This document shows, one piece after another, positions 30,101-36,900 of a stretch of DNA of 64,000 bases (position 1 is the stretch's first letter; each line of letters begins with the position of its first letter). The DNA lies in contig NC_051095.1 in assembly GCF_901709675.1 (NCBI RefSeq), forward strand, positions 13,469,456 through 13,533,455, read 5' to 3'. This DNA comes from Syngnathus acus (Eukaryota; Chordata; Actinopteri; Syngnathiformes; Syngnathidae). Both the position numbers and the translations under genes were made by a program. A model generated the notes under the pieces. The model ran no database searches and was not told the origin of the DNA. It was given only the letters and a program-made list of their open reading frames with translations.

Positions 30101-33100
30101 ACTCCTTCCATTTCAATATCATTGCTTGCACAGTGCTCCTTGAGATGTTTAAAGCTTGGGAAATCTTTTTGTATCCAAATCCGGCTTTAAACTTCTCCAC
30201 AACAGTATCTCGGACCTGCCTGGTGTGTTCCTTTGTCTTCATGGTTCTCTCTGCGCTTTAAACAGAACCCTGAGACTATCAAAGAGCAGGTGCATTTATA
30301 CGGAGACTTGATTACACACAGGTGCATTCTATTTATCATCATCAGTCATTTAGGACAACATTGGATCATTCAAAGATGGGGTGCTAATGGGACGTCAAAC
30401 GCTTTGTGTGGCGGGCTCCATCTAGTGTGGAAACTGAGAAGTGCAACAGAGTTGAGCTCAAGCTTCTTGTGCGGGCCATATTCAATTATGTTTTCAGAAT
30501 TTGCTGCGGGCCAATAAAAACTGGCCCGCGGGCCGCAGTTGGCCCACGGGCCGTAGTTTGGAGACCCCTGGTCTAGACCATAGGTCGGCAACCCATGGCT
30601 CCGGAGCCACATGTGGCTCTTTCATCCTTCTGTTGTGGCTCCCTGTGACTTTGGAAAATAATGAGTATTTTATAAAAATTAAATTTTATTTTAGTTTGTT
30701 CATTTTAAAATATAATTCTGAATTTGAAGATTATGGTAAACTTGTAACATTAAAATTAAACGTTTTTAATATTTTTACCGCCCAAAATATGCGTCACATC
30801 CACCGATGTGCGACATTCGAATTCATGGCGTCCCTCATGTCTGGCAGCCGTTTTTCCAGCACACTACCAGCGTGATAACTATATATTAAGTGAAGTAGTC
30901 GTTTTTTTAAATTCAGGAGGACAAGTGGCTGCACACTCCAGTACACGCAATGGGACAGAAGCAGACTGCGCATTTTTTTGGTTAGCATTGTTCGTTCAGT
31001 GCTGGTGGATAATATTTGGATAAGTTTGGATTTTTATCTCGTAAATAAGAGGACAGGTGACTGCAGGCTGTTTGCATTTTTTGTTCAGTGGGTTGGGTAA
31101 GTTTGGATTTTTATTTCTTCAATATGAGGACTCAAATAGACACCGGGTATTTTATTTGAAATTAAGCATCAACCAAGTGTAAAATGCTTTTTGTTACATG
31201 CAGGAATAAAATTCTGTGTTCTCTGCAGCAGTTCGTTGATTTCATTTTCATAAATGCAATAGTTTTTTGTACATAGCATAATATATACATGCATAATATA
31301 TATAATGATGTCAAAATGGGTTGTGGCTCCGGGTGCTTTCTTTTCATTGGGGGGCGGTCCCAAATGGCTCTTTGAGTAAAAAAGGTTGCCGACTCCTGGT
31401 CTAGACTCTAGAGCAGTGGTTCCCAAAGTGGGCGGTACCGCCCCCCTGGGGGCGGTGGAAAGATCTGGGGGGGCGGTGAGGAAGAAAGGGGCGGTAGGGG
31501 GGCGGCAGTCGATTTGTACACAACACGCCGCTCTGGCCCAGTCAGATCCGACAGCATAGACTACAAAAGCAAAAGCTCAGGTTTGTAATTTCAAGCTTGT
31601 AATGTTCAGAATTTTATCTTATAATAAAAACCGCATTCTGGCGGTCAACATCATCTTGAGTTCAAGTCAACATGAAATTGGGGACTCGCCAGAACGCGCC
31701 GTGTTGTTTTGTGTTGAGCTGGTTAGGGCAGTGGTCCCCAACCACCGGGCCGCGGACCGGTACCGGTCCGTGGGTCACTTGGTACCGGGCCGCCAAGCCG
31801 CACAGAATTTTTTTTTTTATCGACGATCAATTAATTCAGGTCAAGACACTCGTCCCGGTCATGTTTGGAGTGGCAGAGGAAGAACTGATTTCAATTCAAA
31901 ATGACATTGAGCTAAGGCCAAAGTTCAAAAAGTCATATCAAGATTTTTGGTTACAAAAAAAAATCTCTGACTGCTATCAAGTGCTGTGGAACAAGGTCAA
32001 GATGTACTTCATTGCCTTCCCAACATCATATTTAGTAGAACGGGGCTTCAGTGCAGTCACCTTGCTTCTTTCCAAGCAAAGAAACCGACTGAAAATTACT
32101 GACCGCGGGGATCTACGACTTCTTCTTAGTGAGTTCCAGCCTGATGTTGAGAAGCTTATGTCCCTGCACCAAGCACATCCATCCCATTAATATTACGTGC
32201 GAGACAATGAAGGTTACTGGTGGAATGTTTATTTACGATTCTATGTTGCTGAAACAGTTAAAACTGCTAAAAAATAAATTGGTTTACTAAATACTAAATT
32301 GGGTTTTATTTGTGAAATACACATTTGTGTTTAACCTTTCTCTTTTCAAATTGCAGCAAACCAAATATCAAGAAAGAGGTGTTTGTTTCCATATGTGCCT
32401 TGGGGGGGGCGCTAGGAATTCACTGGGGAGCCAAAGGGGACGCCAGCCTGCAAAAGTTTGGGAACCACTGCTCTAGAGTCTAGACTCTAGAGCAGGGGTC
32501 ACCAACTCCGGTCCTCAAGGGCGCCAATCCAGCCTGTCTTAGATGTATCCCCCCTGCAACACACCTGATTCAAATAATCAGGATCACTATCAGCCTTAAT
32601 AGAGCTTGCTGATGAGCTGATCATTTGAATCAGGTGTGTTGTTGCAGGGCTGCACCTAAAACAGGCTGGATTGGCGCCCTTGAGGACCGGAGTTGGTGAC
32701 CCCTGCTCTAGAGCCACGCCAGCGATGGGCATCTGGTGGCCTGTGAGCCGCATGCAGTTTTTTTCCCCCCACAAACCCAAGTACGTCATTTAAAAAAAAG
32801 GTTATGAACATTCACTGTATGTTTTCCATGAATACTTGGGAAATAATGGGGAAAACCCTCTAGGAAAAATCCAAAATATGAACAAACATTGGAAATCGGC
32901 AGACATGCACATTCGCAAGTATCGGACGGAGAATATGCAGGTGATAACTAGTTTAAAGTTGTTATATCACCATTCACCACTCGATGGCTGACATATCTTA
33001 GAGTCTTGTTTACTGTCATATACTACAACAGTGTTTCCCAACCACTGTGCCGCGGCACACTGGTGTGCCGTGAGAGATGTTCAGCTGTGCCGTGGGATTG

Positions 33101-34403
33101 TCCAATATTAATTACGGAGCGCATTGTAAACAGGATCGCCAAACCACTGCTCAGTTCGCGCAAGGCCTGGTCAGCCACTTGCTAATCGTGCATGCGTGGA
33201 GAATCGGAGAATCTTGACATTTCATGTTGTGTCGGTCTGATTGTATTGCATCGGCACATATTCAGTTTATGTGTGTGTTGTTGTGTGCTTTTGCTAACAG
33301 TGACAGACACTATGACGGTTGGGGTGCGTTTGTGGTCCGATGGAAATCAGCTTGCAGTTCAACCAGAGAACCTGGATTGTTAATTTTTCACCAACATAAA
33401 ATACACAGTCAAGTCGAGACACCTCGACTGTGATAGCCACTCGGAGTGTCTTTAGATGTGACATTGTTCTTATTGTCGTAATATTTATAGCGCTAGTCTA
33501 AAACAGTAAACAAAGTCATGTTGATTCTTTGGGATTTTAATCACAATCACTTTCAATAGTTTATTCCTTACACTGTCTAAAACGTTTTTAAAAAACTCTT
33601 TTTTATTTAAAAAAAAAGAAATACAATTAAAAAAATATTTAGTATTTATTTTTATTCAATTATTCGACTCTTCATACATATATAGGAATAGGACTTTACG
33701 TCTTTCGTTGTAATATAACTGATTTTAATATAGAAGCTGGTGTAACACTTAACAGATTTTTGTTGGCGGTGTGCCTCGAGATTTTTTCCCAATGAAAAGG
33801 TGTGCCATGAATGAAAAAAGGTTGGAAAACACTGTACTACAACATGAGTAGTTTGAATATTTTTTGTGGATTTGGAATCATATGCAGGACAAACATATTA
33901 CCTCAATAACATTAAGATTTGGAGTTGATTTCTGTGGCCTCCCCAGTAGCACTGATGAACTTCGAGGACCCGTTCAGTATTTCAGTTGCCCATACCTGGT
34001 CAACACAGTAGTCACAGATACCAGTACACACTGATTCTATTTCACCATTCCTGTCTGACATATACCATCTTGGTAGAAGCTATGTCACCTGTGTGGAGGT
34101 ACTTTGAGGTGACAAAACGTTCAGTCTGAAATTTATGCTTTTCCGGTAATGGCAAATTATTCAACGTGTATTTTTCAAAAGCAGTATGCATCTGCAATCA
34201 TTGACTACCAGTATGTGGTTAACAAGTTGTGTTTTGCCCTCAGGGAGAACTACATGTTCGTCTGCTCGTGTGTCAAATGCATCTCCCAGATGGACGAGCC
34301 GGACGTGACGTCAGAGGAGGAAGAGGACGATGAAGAAGAAGAAGCAGAGGCCGAAGGTGAAACGGAGGGCCATGATATGGAAGATGAGATGACAGACGTG
34401 TGA
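15134..34403 (+). CDS. smyd5: SMYD5 protein-lysine methyltransferase (SET and MYND domains), 13 coding exons
   Basis: Exons: 15134-15226, 15785-15893, 15966-16105, 16437-16558, 16636-16705, 17483-17587, 17691-17753, 18140-18210, 18293-18399, 19032-19088, 19176-19270, 20035-20105, 34244-34403. They sum to 1263 nt, 420 aa plus stop; the human protein is about 418. The SET domain begins at [20 protein letters not shown] (residues 32-51) and is split by a MYND-like zinc region (CDYC at 69-72, CPQC, then YCSADC to about 137). The SET core follows, with [28 protein letters not shown] (313-321) and ISYLDCC. A cysteine post-SET motif (CSCVKC) and a Glu/Asp-rich tail ending DEMTDV are in the last exon. 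Family members methylate histones and ribosomal protein RPL40. All introns are GT-AG and in phase. The last intron is 14.1 kb of nested transposons, while the other introns are mostly below 1 kb. Confidence 0.96.
15655..15735 (+). repeat. SINE/L2-tail fragment in smyd5 intron 1
   Basis: The string GTGTGAATGTGAGTGTGACT followed by TTGTCTATATGGGCTCTGTG and a GGAAATGGATGGA end resembles the 3' part of teleost V-SINEs and L2-type tails. It is truncated and diverged. Confidence 0.55.
20734..22359 (-). mobile_element. Tc1-like transposon, copy 1
   Basis: The element is 1626 bp and flanked by TA at 20732-20733 and 22360-22361. The left end starts CAGTGCCTTGCGAAAGTA and the right end is its inverse with two mismatches in that stretch. 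Inverted repeats run for over 200 bp, as in IR/DR-type fish Tc1 elements. The pre-insertion sequence, ...CACATG-TA-AGTGTG..., is present at 63608-63620. It encodes the transposase at 20952-21971. Confidence 0.95.
20952..21971 (-). CDS. Tc1-family transposase, intact ORF (copy 1)
   Basis: The frame is uninterrupted and encodes 339 aa, the usual length for fish Tc1 transposases. An N-terminal paired-like helix-turn-helix (residues about 10-50, [20 protein letters not shown]) is followed by a GRPSK hook at 58-62 and a second HTH to about 115. The catalytic core has D152 ([10 protein letters not shown]), the glycine-rich [12 protein letters not shown] (186-197), D243 (QQDNDPKH) and E278 (NPIENLW), with 34 residues between the last two. 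It would cut and paste DNA between the terminal inverted repeats at TA sites. Relative to copies 2 and 3 it has H57 in place of Pro and K253 in place of Thr. Whether it is active cannot be told from the sequence. Confidence 0.95.
   Translation of the reverse strand: MKTKEHTRQVRDTVVEKFKAGFGYKKISQALNISRSTVQAIILKWKEYQTTANLPRHGRPSKLSSQTRRRLIRDAAKRPMITLDELQITTAEVGESVHRTTISRALHKSGLYGRVARRKPFLKDIHKKSRLKFATSHLGDTPNMWKKVLWSDETKIELFGHNAKRYVWRKSNTAHHPEHTIPTVKHGGGSIMVWACFSSAGTGKMAKIDGKMDGAKYRTILEENLLESAKDLRLGRRFIFQQDNDPKHKAKSKMEWFTNRRIQVLEWPSQSPDLNPIENLWKELKTAVHKRSPSKLTELKLFCKEEWARIPVSRCAKLIETWPKRLAAVIAAKGGATKY
22566..22950. repeat. 185-bp GC-rich minisatellite
   Basis: The motif GTCCGATCRCGCAACYGCAG begins at 22566, 22751 and 22936, exactly 185 bp apart. 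In unit 2 it begins at 27704 and 27889, again 185 bp apart, with one copy fewer. The interior is rich in GCGCAAC and CAGCGC motifs. A partial copy closes the window at about 63826-64000. Confidence 0.85.
23139..25645 (-). mobile_element. 5'-truncated non-LTR retrotransposon (CR1/L2/I-group type)
   Basis: The element lies on the minus strand with its (TTA)n tail at 23139-23165. It is flanked by AGTTAT at 23133-23138 and 25646-25651, a short target-site duplication. It entered exactly at the junction between tandem units 1 and 2, because CACAGTTATGTTTG is continuous when the LINE is removed. The 5' part with the endonuclease is missing. Confidence 0.85.
23286..25250 (-). CDS. Reverse transcriptase ORF of a non-LTR retrotransposon (partial, open)
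   Basis: A 654-aa open frame. Motifs in order: [19 protein letters not shown] (RT region near residue 210), [28 protein letters not shown] (first catalytic Asp), [22 protein letters not shown] (catalytic YADD near residue 370), and a C-terminal LINE domain with [20 protein letters not shown] and [13 protein letters not shown]. It lacks the N-terminal endonuclease, so it is an incomplete ORF2 and not independently mobile. The absence of stops suggests a fairly recent insertion. The clade is judged from motif style only. Confidence 0.9.
   Translation of the reverse strand: MSQSSNNSDFSADHVIATEAPVVTLFSPNPSITLYHSSTPPPPDTPSHVQHVIRYLAHSTPGGLENMHFLKPQPTTPTESSEVVSNNFMTFFTAKVDNIRTQLLSSSCPTTSPPPPFLPPGTVQPLRCFSPILQSEVEDIIKKMKPSTCALDPFPTALIKQQTSAISPLITNVINLSLQSGSVPPALKTAIITPLLKKPSLDPDNLANYRPISNLPFLSKVLEKVVAAQLHTHLTRNNIAEKFQSGFRSGHSTVTALVRVTNDLLTAADAGSPSLLILLDLSAAFDTVHHNILLNQLHSTGFSGTALTWLQSYLSNRTEYVSLGGKKSDTHTVTSGVPQGSVLGPTLFTLYILPLGNIIRKFGISYHCYADDTQLYLKLDPPPSITQPSPSPSSILSLCLEEIKAWMNLSFLQVNSDKTQAMLIGTPHQIHTCPITSILFAGLTIPLSATVTNLGVRLDPQLNLESHIKHICKTSFFHLRNISKLRPTLTLTDAEKLVHAFVSSRLDYCNALLIGIPSKSLQRLQYIQNSAARILMRVRKSNHITPILRSLHWLPIKFRIDYKIALLTHHCILGHAPPYLKELLAPKPATRSLRSSNSHLLHVPKTKLRTMGDRAFCHTAPTLWNSLPDHLRAPQSTDSFKTGFKTHLFTLAFP
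25875..27497 (-). mobile_element. Tc1-like transposon, copy 2
   Basis: The element is 1623 bp, flanked by TA at 25873-25874 and 27498-27499, at the same position in its host repeat as copy 1. Both terminal inverted repeats are present, so this copy is structurally complete. Confidence 0.95.
26090..27109 (-). CDS. Tc1-family transposase, intact ORF (copy 2)
   Basis: 339 aa with D152, D243 and E278 all present. It differs from copy 1 by about six residues, including P37 for Thr in the first HTH recognition region ([10 protein letters not shown]), K56-P57 in the linker before GRPS, T253 and N295. Proline inside the recognition helix of the first HTH could weaken DNA binding; this is an inference. 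Both inverted repeats of the element are intact. Confidence 0.94.
   Translation of the reverse strand: MKTKEHTRQVRDTVVEKFKAGFGYKKISQALNISRSPVQAMILKWKEYQTTANLPKPGRPSKLSSQTRRRLIRDAAKRPMITLDELQITTAEVGESVHRTTISRALHKSGLYGRVARRKPFLKDIHKKSRLKFATSHLGDTPNMWKKVLWSDETKIELFGHNAKRYVWRKSNTAHHPEHTIPTVKHGGGSIMVWACFSSAGTGKMAKIDGKMDGAKYRTILEENLLESAKDLRLGRRFIFQQDNDPKHKAKSTMEWFTNRRIQVLEWPSQSPDLNPIENLWKELKTAVHKRSPSNLTELKLFCKEEWARIPVSRCAKLIETWPKRLAAVIAAKGGATKY
28357..29037 (-). mobile_element. L2/CR1-like LINE 3' fragment inserted in Tc1 copy 3
   Basis: The fragment is flanked by the 8-bp duplication CCTTTCAA at 28349-28356 and 29038-29045, and removing it restores the Tc1 inverted repeat. It lies on the minus strand and ends in a short (CTTTGA)n tail. 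A 115-aa open frame (28631-28978) resembles the C-terminal LINE domain ([33 protein letters not shown]). A related 3' end lies at about 53890-54180 in the plus orientation. Confidence 0.88.
29223..30242 (-). CDS. Tc1-family transposase, intact ORF (copy 3)
   Basis: 339 aa with D152, D243 and E278 conserved. It is the most diverged of the three: R49, N170 for Lys, L242 for Gln directly before the catalytic D243 (QLDNDPKH), P287, S292, E299, R303 and Y322. The Gln before the DND is strongly conserved in Tc1 transposases, so L242 may impair catalysis (inference). The frame has stayed open although the element has lost its right end. Confidence 0.92.
   Translation of the reverse strand: MKTKEHTRQVRDTVVEKFKAGFGYKKISQALNISRSTVQAMILKWKEYRTTANLPRPGRPSKLSSQTRRRLIRDAAKRPMITLDELQITTAEVGESVHRTTISRALHKSGLYGRVARRKPFLKDIHKKSRLKFATSHLGDTPNMWKKVLWSDETKIELFGHNAKRYVWRNSNTAHHPEHTIPTVKHGGGSIMVWACFSSAGTGKMAKIDGKMDGAKYRTILEENLLESAKDLRLGRRFIFQLDNDPKHKAKSTMEWFTNRRIQVLEWPSQSPDLNPIENLWKELKTPVHKRSSSNLTELELFRKEEWARIPVSRCAKLIETYPKRLAAVIAAKGGATKY
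30378..30570. mobile_element. hAT-type element, right end only
   Basis: The sequence ends TTTGGAGACCCCTG, preceded by GGCCCGCGGGCC-rich DNA; this is the terminus of a common teleost hAT MITE family that starts CAGGGGTCTCCAAAC. Its left part is missing where Tc1 copy 3 is cut off. It abuts the first TCTAGA-type target site (30571-30578). Confidence 0.7.
30579..31398. mobile_element. hAT-type element with TSD GTCTAGAC
   Basis: The termini CATAGGTCGGCAACC and GGTTGCCGACTCCTG are inverted repeats of each other. The palindromic 8-mer GTCTAGAC flanks it at 30571-30578 and 31399-31406. It is 820 bp and has no transposase frame. The motifs GGCTCCGGAGCC and GTGGCTC near the ends are typical of a fish hAT MITE. 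Confidence 0.85.
31414..32470 (+). mobile_element. hAT element with transposase remnant, TSD CTCTAGAG
   Basis: The termini CAGTGGTTCCCAAAGTGGGC and TTTGGGAACCACTG are inverted repeats. The 8-mer CTCTAGAG flanks it at 31406-31413 and 32471-32478. It encodes a hAT C-terminal dimerisation fragment (31861-32190). At 31733 a second hAT-like start (CAGTGGTCCCCAACCACCGG) lies inside it without a matching end. A deleted copy of the same element is at 44877-45760. Confidence 0.92.
31861..32190 (+). pseudogene. hAT transposase C-terminal (dimerisation) fragment
   Basis: The frame from 31672 to 32190 becomes protein-like from about 31861 ([20 protein letters not shown]). It ends with the hAT dimerisation signature [20 protein letters not shown], then a basic NRL region and [10 protein letters not shown], as in ZBED/hAT C termini. 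The DDE core and the BED zinc finger are missing, so it is a non-functional remnant or a non-autonomous derivative. Confidence 0.85.
32493..32705. mobile_element. Short hAT MITE with TSD CTCTAGAG
   Basis: A 213-bp element with long perfect inverted repeats that begin CAGGGGTCACCAACTCCGGT. CTCTAGAG flanks it at 32485-32492 and 32706-32713. Only 14 bp of TCTAGAC/TCTAGAG sequence separate its left TSD from that of the preceding element. Confidence 0.93.
33029..33834. mobile_element. hAT-type element with TSD TACTACAA
   Basis: The left end CAGTGTTTCCCAACCACTGT and the right end GGTTGGAAAACACTG are inverted repeats. TACTACAA flanks it at 33021-33028 and 33835-33842. It is 806 bp and non-coding; the internal GTGCCGCGGCAC and GTGTGCC motifs near the ends are typical of this MITE family. 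Confidence 0.92.
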
Positions 34404-35860
34404 TTAAAAAAAGACCACATTCTCGTCATCCTCTTGACGTGCAACCTCATCTATCCTCTAGCTCGGTGCGCACATCAATAAACAAAACTTTTCACAGTTG
34501 CTGTAAGAAAACCTTTCACCTTTTTTGGCTAGGTGGAATGGATCATGGTTAAGGCTCAAAAGTTTGTTTCTTGCAACTTAAAATCACACATTGGAGCTCA
34601 TAAACAAAATGGAGGCTCAATGTAGCTGAACAGTGCTGCCGTTCTTGCTTGGGAAATAACAACAGAAAAATCCACTCATTATTTTGAGCACTGTGATGTA
34701 TGTGTATTTGCTGTATGTTAGAATGATGCTATAAAGGAATATGAGGGCCCCACTTGAAAGGAAAAAAAACATGGCAATAAATTTGTGACTACAATAACAT
34801 GTTTACAATAGTTTGTATTGTACAAGACGTTAAAAATTCTTGTTAGAATACAGTTGTAATTTTCAGAAACAGTTTTCTGAGAATTTCTTTTTTGGTAAAA
34901 TATATATGAAAAAATCATATTAAACTTTAAATTGCAACTTTTTACAATTCCCCCTTGAAATGTTCTTTCTTTAGAAGGTTGTTTATTTTTCATGCAATGT
35001 TTTAAAATAGACATTAGACAATCATATGACAAGTTTTCTCACACTACTATAGCTTTTTTTCTTGAAAAACAATGGACTCAATGTTGTGGTCCACAAAACT
35101 AATCATTTACTTTTTGTCAGAAATTTGACACTCATCAGTTGTCAGTCTTGAACTTTATTCTCTATTCTACTCTCATGAATAAACTAACTTCAATTTTTTT
35201 TTAATGAAGTAAATAATACAATTTTTATGAAGTATTTGAAAGAATTTGTAATTTCACTTAAAAATCATTCTTTATTCTTGTGATATCACCAACTGCTCAA
35301 GAAAATGATTTCAGTTTCCACCAAAATACAACCTTTTAGAATTTTATCAGCTTCTATCGTGTAACGCTGCTATGCTGTTGCAAAAAATACATAGTTTAAT
35401 AATAATGATAAGAATAAAATTTAATTCTCGGAATAAATATAGCAGCGTATTTGCTGTAGGAAATGTGGATTGTTTGTTTTCTGCTTATCAGTGTCGTCCT
35501 AATACGCCTACGTATCGTGGCGCCTCTTTAGATGTTTAGCCATGGAAACGGGCCAGCATACGTGAGTCACTGTCACAGGCTTTTTGTGTCATTTAAGTGT
35601 ACACTTAGTCTGGAGTGTCATTCAGAGAGCAATTACTATGGCGCTCAAGTTCAATTTTACTTGTGTACCGTATATATCCTTCTACATTTCTCAACGATGT
35701 ATTCATCCATTACCTACATCGGACCCACAATCATCTTAATTGGTCAATTATATAGAAACACAAGGAAACCGTATCTAGTAGTGTGAGCCACTCAAGCATA
35801 GCAGAATAAAAACAATAAAACTAACCCTCACTCTTAGAACCTGGCACTTAGGTACAGAGT
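34404..35860. other. smyd5 3' UTR and AT-rich intergenic sequence
   Basis: After the poly(A) signal at 34477 I see only AT-rich DNA with no coding frame, no tRNA and no recognised repeat before the giant palindrome starts at 35861. Confidence 0.6.
34477..34482 (+). terminator. smyd5 polyadenylation signal
   Basis: Canonical AATAAA 74 bp after the stop codon, giving a short 3' UTR. It is followed about 25 bp later by a T/G-rich stretch. Confidence 0.65.
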
Positions 35861-36631
35861 AGTGTTGGCTCGTGAGTGAACCATTCGTTCAAAGGAACGA
35901 ATCTTTTCAGTGAGCGAGAGTGAACGAATCACTTCCTAAAGTGATTCGTTGTTTTTTCAGTTCATATGACTTCAACCAGTAGGTGTCAGTAATGCCCATT
36001 GAAGCTGGTGCCACCTCGCCGAATCCTGACTTTCCCGTTCGCGAACGAGTCAATGGGTCAACTGCCTTCCTTCCCGTGCATCAACGGATCAGTCAGTGAA
36101 CGTGTTGCGTCTCCCTCCTGGCGTGAACTATGTAAGCCAGAATGTAGAGTTACGATTTGCCAAGGAAAGAAAGAACCACTCACTGAAACACCACTTCTTT
36201 TATGCGCGTTTTCTCCAAGCTAACGGCTAACTTTATTGCATGAAGGGATGCGCCGTTATGCAACAACGGGGAGATATTCTTCTCTTTGGGTAATCTTGAT
36301 TTTATAACAGAGTAGTTTTTAAATAACGTGTATGCATATATACGCCTAAATATTGTTATCTTATATGTCTACTGCAATTTCACATTGGATTGCTGGTTTG
36401 AAATTTACTTTTATTATTATTATTTTTTTAATAAACATTTATGTTAAAACTTGTGTGGTGTTTTATTTCTTGTTTTTACTTTCGCCAATTAAAACATAAA
36501 AATCAGACATTTGGTTAACTGCTGTATATGACAATATGTGTAGGTACACCTCATGGACTACACGAGGTAAAAAAAAAAGAATAAATAAATAAAGGGTTAA
36601 TTGCACAACAAAAGCACATTTAGGTATATTT

Positions 36632-36702
36632 TCACACCTGGGATCGAACCACGTTTTTACTGAGAAAGAGCCCATGTCACTAACCAGTCGGCTATTTCGA
36701 CC
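36632..36702 (-). repeat. tRNA-like sequence in left palindrome arm
   Basis: On the minus strand, box A TAGCCGACTGG (36684-36694) and box B GGTTCGATCCC (36640-36650) have their starts 44 nt apart, the spacing of a real tRNA gene. The T stem pairs in 4 of 5 positions but the acceptor stem does not pair, so it is tRNA-derived and not a tRNA gene. Confidence 0.6.
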
Positions 36703-36900
36703 TGACAACCAACCGTCGTCTGCACTGTTTTGTACTAATGATGTGCATTCCAGTTCTCGAGTGAACTGAATCTTTAGAATCGGTTCACTCAAAACACTTG
36801 AAAATGGTGGTGTACCTAATGGAGTCTCCAAGTGACGTCACAGATCAAACAGCCAATCAGAAAGTGGGGGTGAGGGCGGGTGTGGCACTATTCACTTAAA

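Larger units (their letters stand above)
28083..30377. repeat. Tandem unit 3 (3'-truncated, with Tc1 copy 3)
   Basis: It begins with the same GTTATGTTTGAATG (28087) and host-repeat end (CAGGGG at 28165). It stops abruptly at 30377, inside the right inverted repeat region of its Tc1, where unrelated hAT sequence begins. The right host arm and the minisatellite are lost. Confidence 0.88.
28316..30377 (-). mobile_element. Tc1-like transposon, copy 3 (right end lost, LINE inserted)
   Basis: The left TIR begins at 28316 after TA at 28314-28315. The left inverted repeat is split by a LINE fragment at 28357-29037, and the right inverted repeat is missing beyond 30377. The transposase frame is open, but this copy lacks one terminus and cannot be a normal substrate. 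Confidence 0.93.
20106..34243 (+). other. smyd5 last intron, 14.1 kb of nested transposons
   Basis: Donor GTGGGC follows CTGAG at 20105 and the acceptor CCCTCAG precedes 34244; the phase-2 join gives the conserved [11 protein letters not shown]. Nearly all of the intron is repeats, listed separately. The single-copy flanks run from 20106 to about 20519 and from about 33843 to 34243. Confidence 0.9.

Noticed and set aside
36463-36831. 122-aa ORF repeated in the other palindrome arm (38112-38387)
   Set aside because: It is read across the tRNA-like block and its flanks. The shared peptide follows from arm identity, and it is broken in the right arm by the LINE.
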